DNA from: Limnoperna fortunei
Taxonomy: Eukaryota; Mollusca; Bivalvia; Mytilida; Modiolidae
NCBI GenBank assembly: GCA_944474755.1
Contig: OX104115.1
Location: 53,448,648-53,512,647 of the forward strand
Length of the DNA stretch: 64,000 bases
Direction: 5' to 3'
The notes beneath the pieces are model-generated. The model saw only the letters and a program-made list of their open reading frames with translations, ran no database searches and was not told where the DNA came from. Positions 63,683 to 64,000 of the stretch are shown here, one piece after another. The position numbers and the translations under genes are program-made. Position 1 is the first letter of the stretch. Every line of letters begins with the position of its first letter.

Positions 63683-64000
63683 TTATTCTTTAACAGTACG
63701 TGGTGGTTTTATTCGTACTAACTTCTGGGCGTCAGAATTTAATTGTCCATTCGGTAGCCACATAGAATTTTGAGCGGGCTCCCCTTTAAAATGTACAAGG
63801 TATTCCGTCTTTCCATTTCTGGAACGTTGTGCTAAAATTTTCTTGATTTTATAGTAATTATCAGAATAAGTATCAGCGTCACTTGATAATTCCGTCGCCA
63901 TTGACGATCCTTGAAAACGAACAGGACGCCTACGATTTCGAGTTGATCGACGCAACTTCGGCCGGATATGATGTTGAGCAGCAGTTTGGTCCTCATTGCC
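63683..64000 (-). CDS. Pol C-terminus with chromodomain, Ty3/Gypsy chromovirus (partial)
   Basis: The minus-strand frame is open from the window edge to a TAA at 63683..63685, 105 residues visible, and continues beyond 64000. The visible part starts with the basic tail of integrase (KLRRSTRNRRRPVRF) and then a chromodomain (YYKIKKILAQRSRNG, EYLVHFKGEPAQNSMWLP), the arrangement found at the C-terminus of chromovirus integrases, where the chromodomain directs integration. The matching polypurine tract and LTR lie downstream at 62708..62941. The upstream pol and gag lie outside the window. No stop interrupts the visible part, so the copy may be young. Confidence 0.85.
   Translation of the reverse strand, partial: GNEDQTAAQHHIRPKLRRSTRNRRRPVRFQGSSMATELSSDADTYSDNYYKIKKILAQRSRNGKTEYLVHFKGEPAQNSMWLPNGQLNSDAQKLVRIKPPRTVKE

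Overview
The window looks like nuclear DNA of a lophotrochozoan animal, most likely a bivalve mollusc. It is AT-rich, genes are split by long introns with GT/AG borders, and one family of tRNA-derived SINEs is scattered through it on both strands. The taxon is an inference from repeat style and gene structure; no rRNA, mitochondrial or other diagnostic gene is present.

Three gene models can be supported. Gene A (+, 10466..33361, 7 exons, 359 aa) encodes a type I membrane protein: signal peptide, one CUB domain, Thr/Ser-rich stalk, transmembrane helix, 79-residue cytoplasmic tail. Gene B (-, 61284..54632, 4 exons, 155 aa) is an inverted paralogue with the same signal-peptide and CUB exons at identical exon lengths and phases. 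Its stalk splice donor is destroyed, so it reads into a stop and an AATAAA and should be a secreted CUB protein. Between them lies gene U (+, 39635..52603, about 388 aa), which I do not recognise; it has one apparent single-base frameshift and a possible alternative last exon. Further pieces of the CUB family are a mucin-like stalk exon with 14-residue repeats (-, 61853..62397) and a short exon-5-like relic (53407..53450), so the locus looks like a small, actively rearranged CUB receptor/secreted-protein cluster.

The rest is mobile and repetitive DNA. The SINE (about 270 bp) has a tRNA-like head with a GGCCGAGTGG box A and GGTTCGAGTC box B, a conserved body and a (CAAA)n tail; 16 copies and several scraps are listed, some with clear target-site duplications. 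There is a family of TA-flanked TIR elements (535-590 bp), one of which sits in a 50-bp satellite; a hAT-like 909-bp TIR element; another TIR element carrying a broken exon-like segment; a large hairpin with hammerhead-like ends typical of Penelope-like elements; a 171-bp tandem array with GC hairpin ends; the 3' end of a dead LINE; and, at the right edge, the 3' part of a Ty3/Gypsy chromovirus with chromodomain, polypurine tract and 225-bp LTR.

Layout: 1-10400 repeats and satellites; 10400-33400 gene A, whose 16-kb first intron is mostly featureless AT-rich DNA; 33400-39600 SINEs and the LINE end; 39600-52600 gene U with three TIR elements in its introns; 53400-54600 relic exon and a split SINE; 54600-61400 gene B, with a GC-rich minisatellite and TIR repeats in its first intron; 61850-62400 gene C stalk exon; 62700-64000 LTR retrotransposon.
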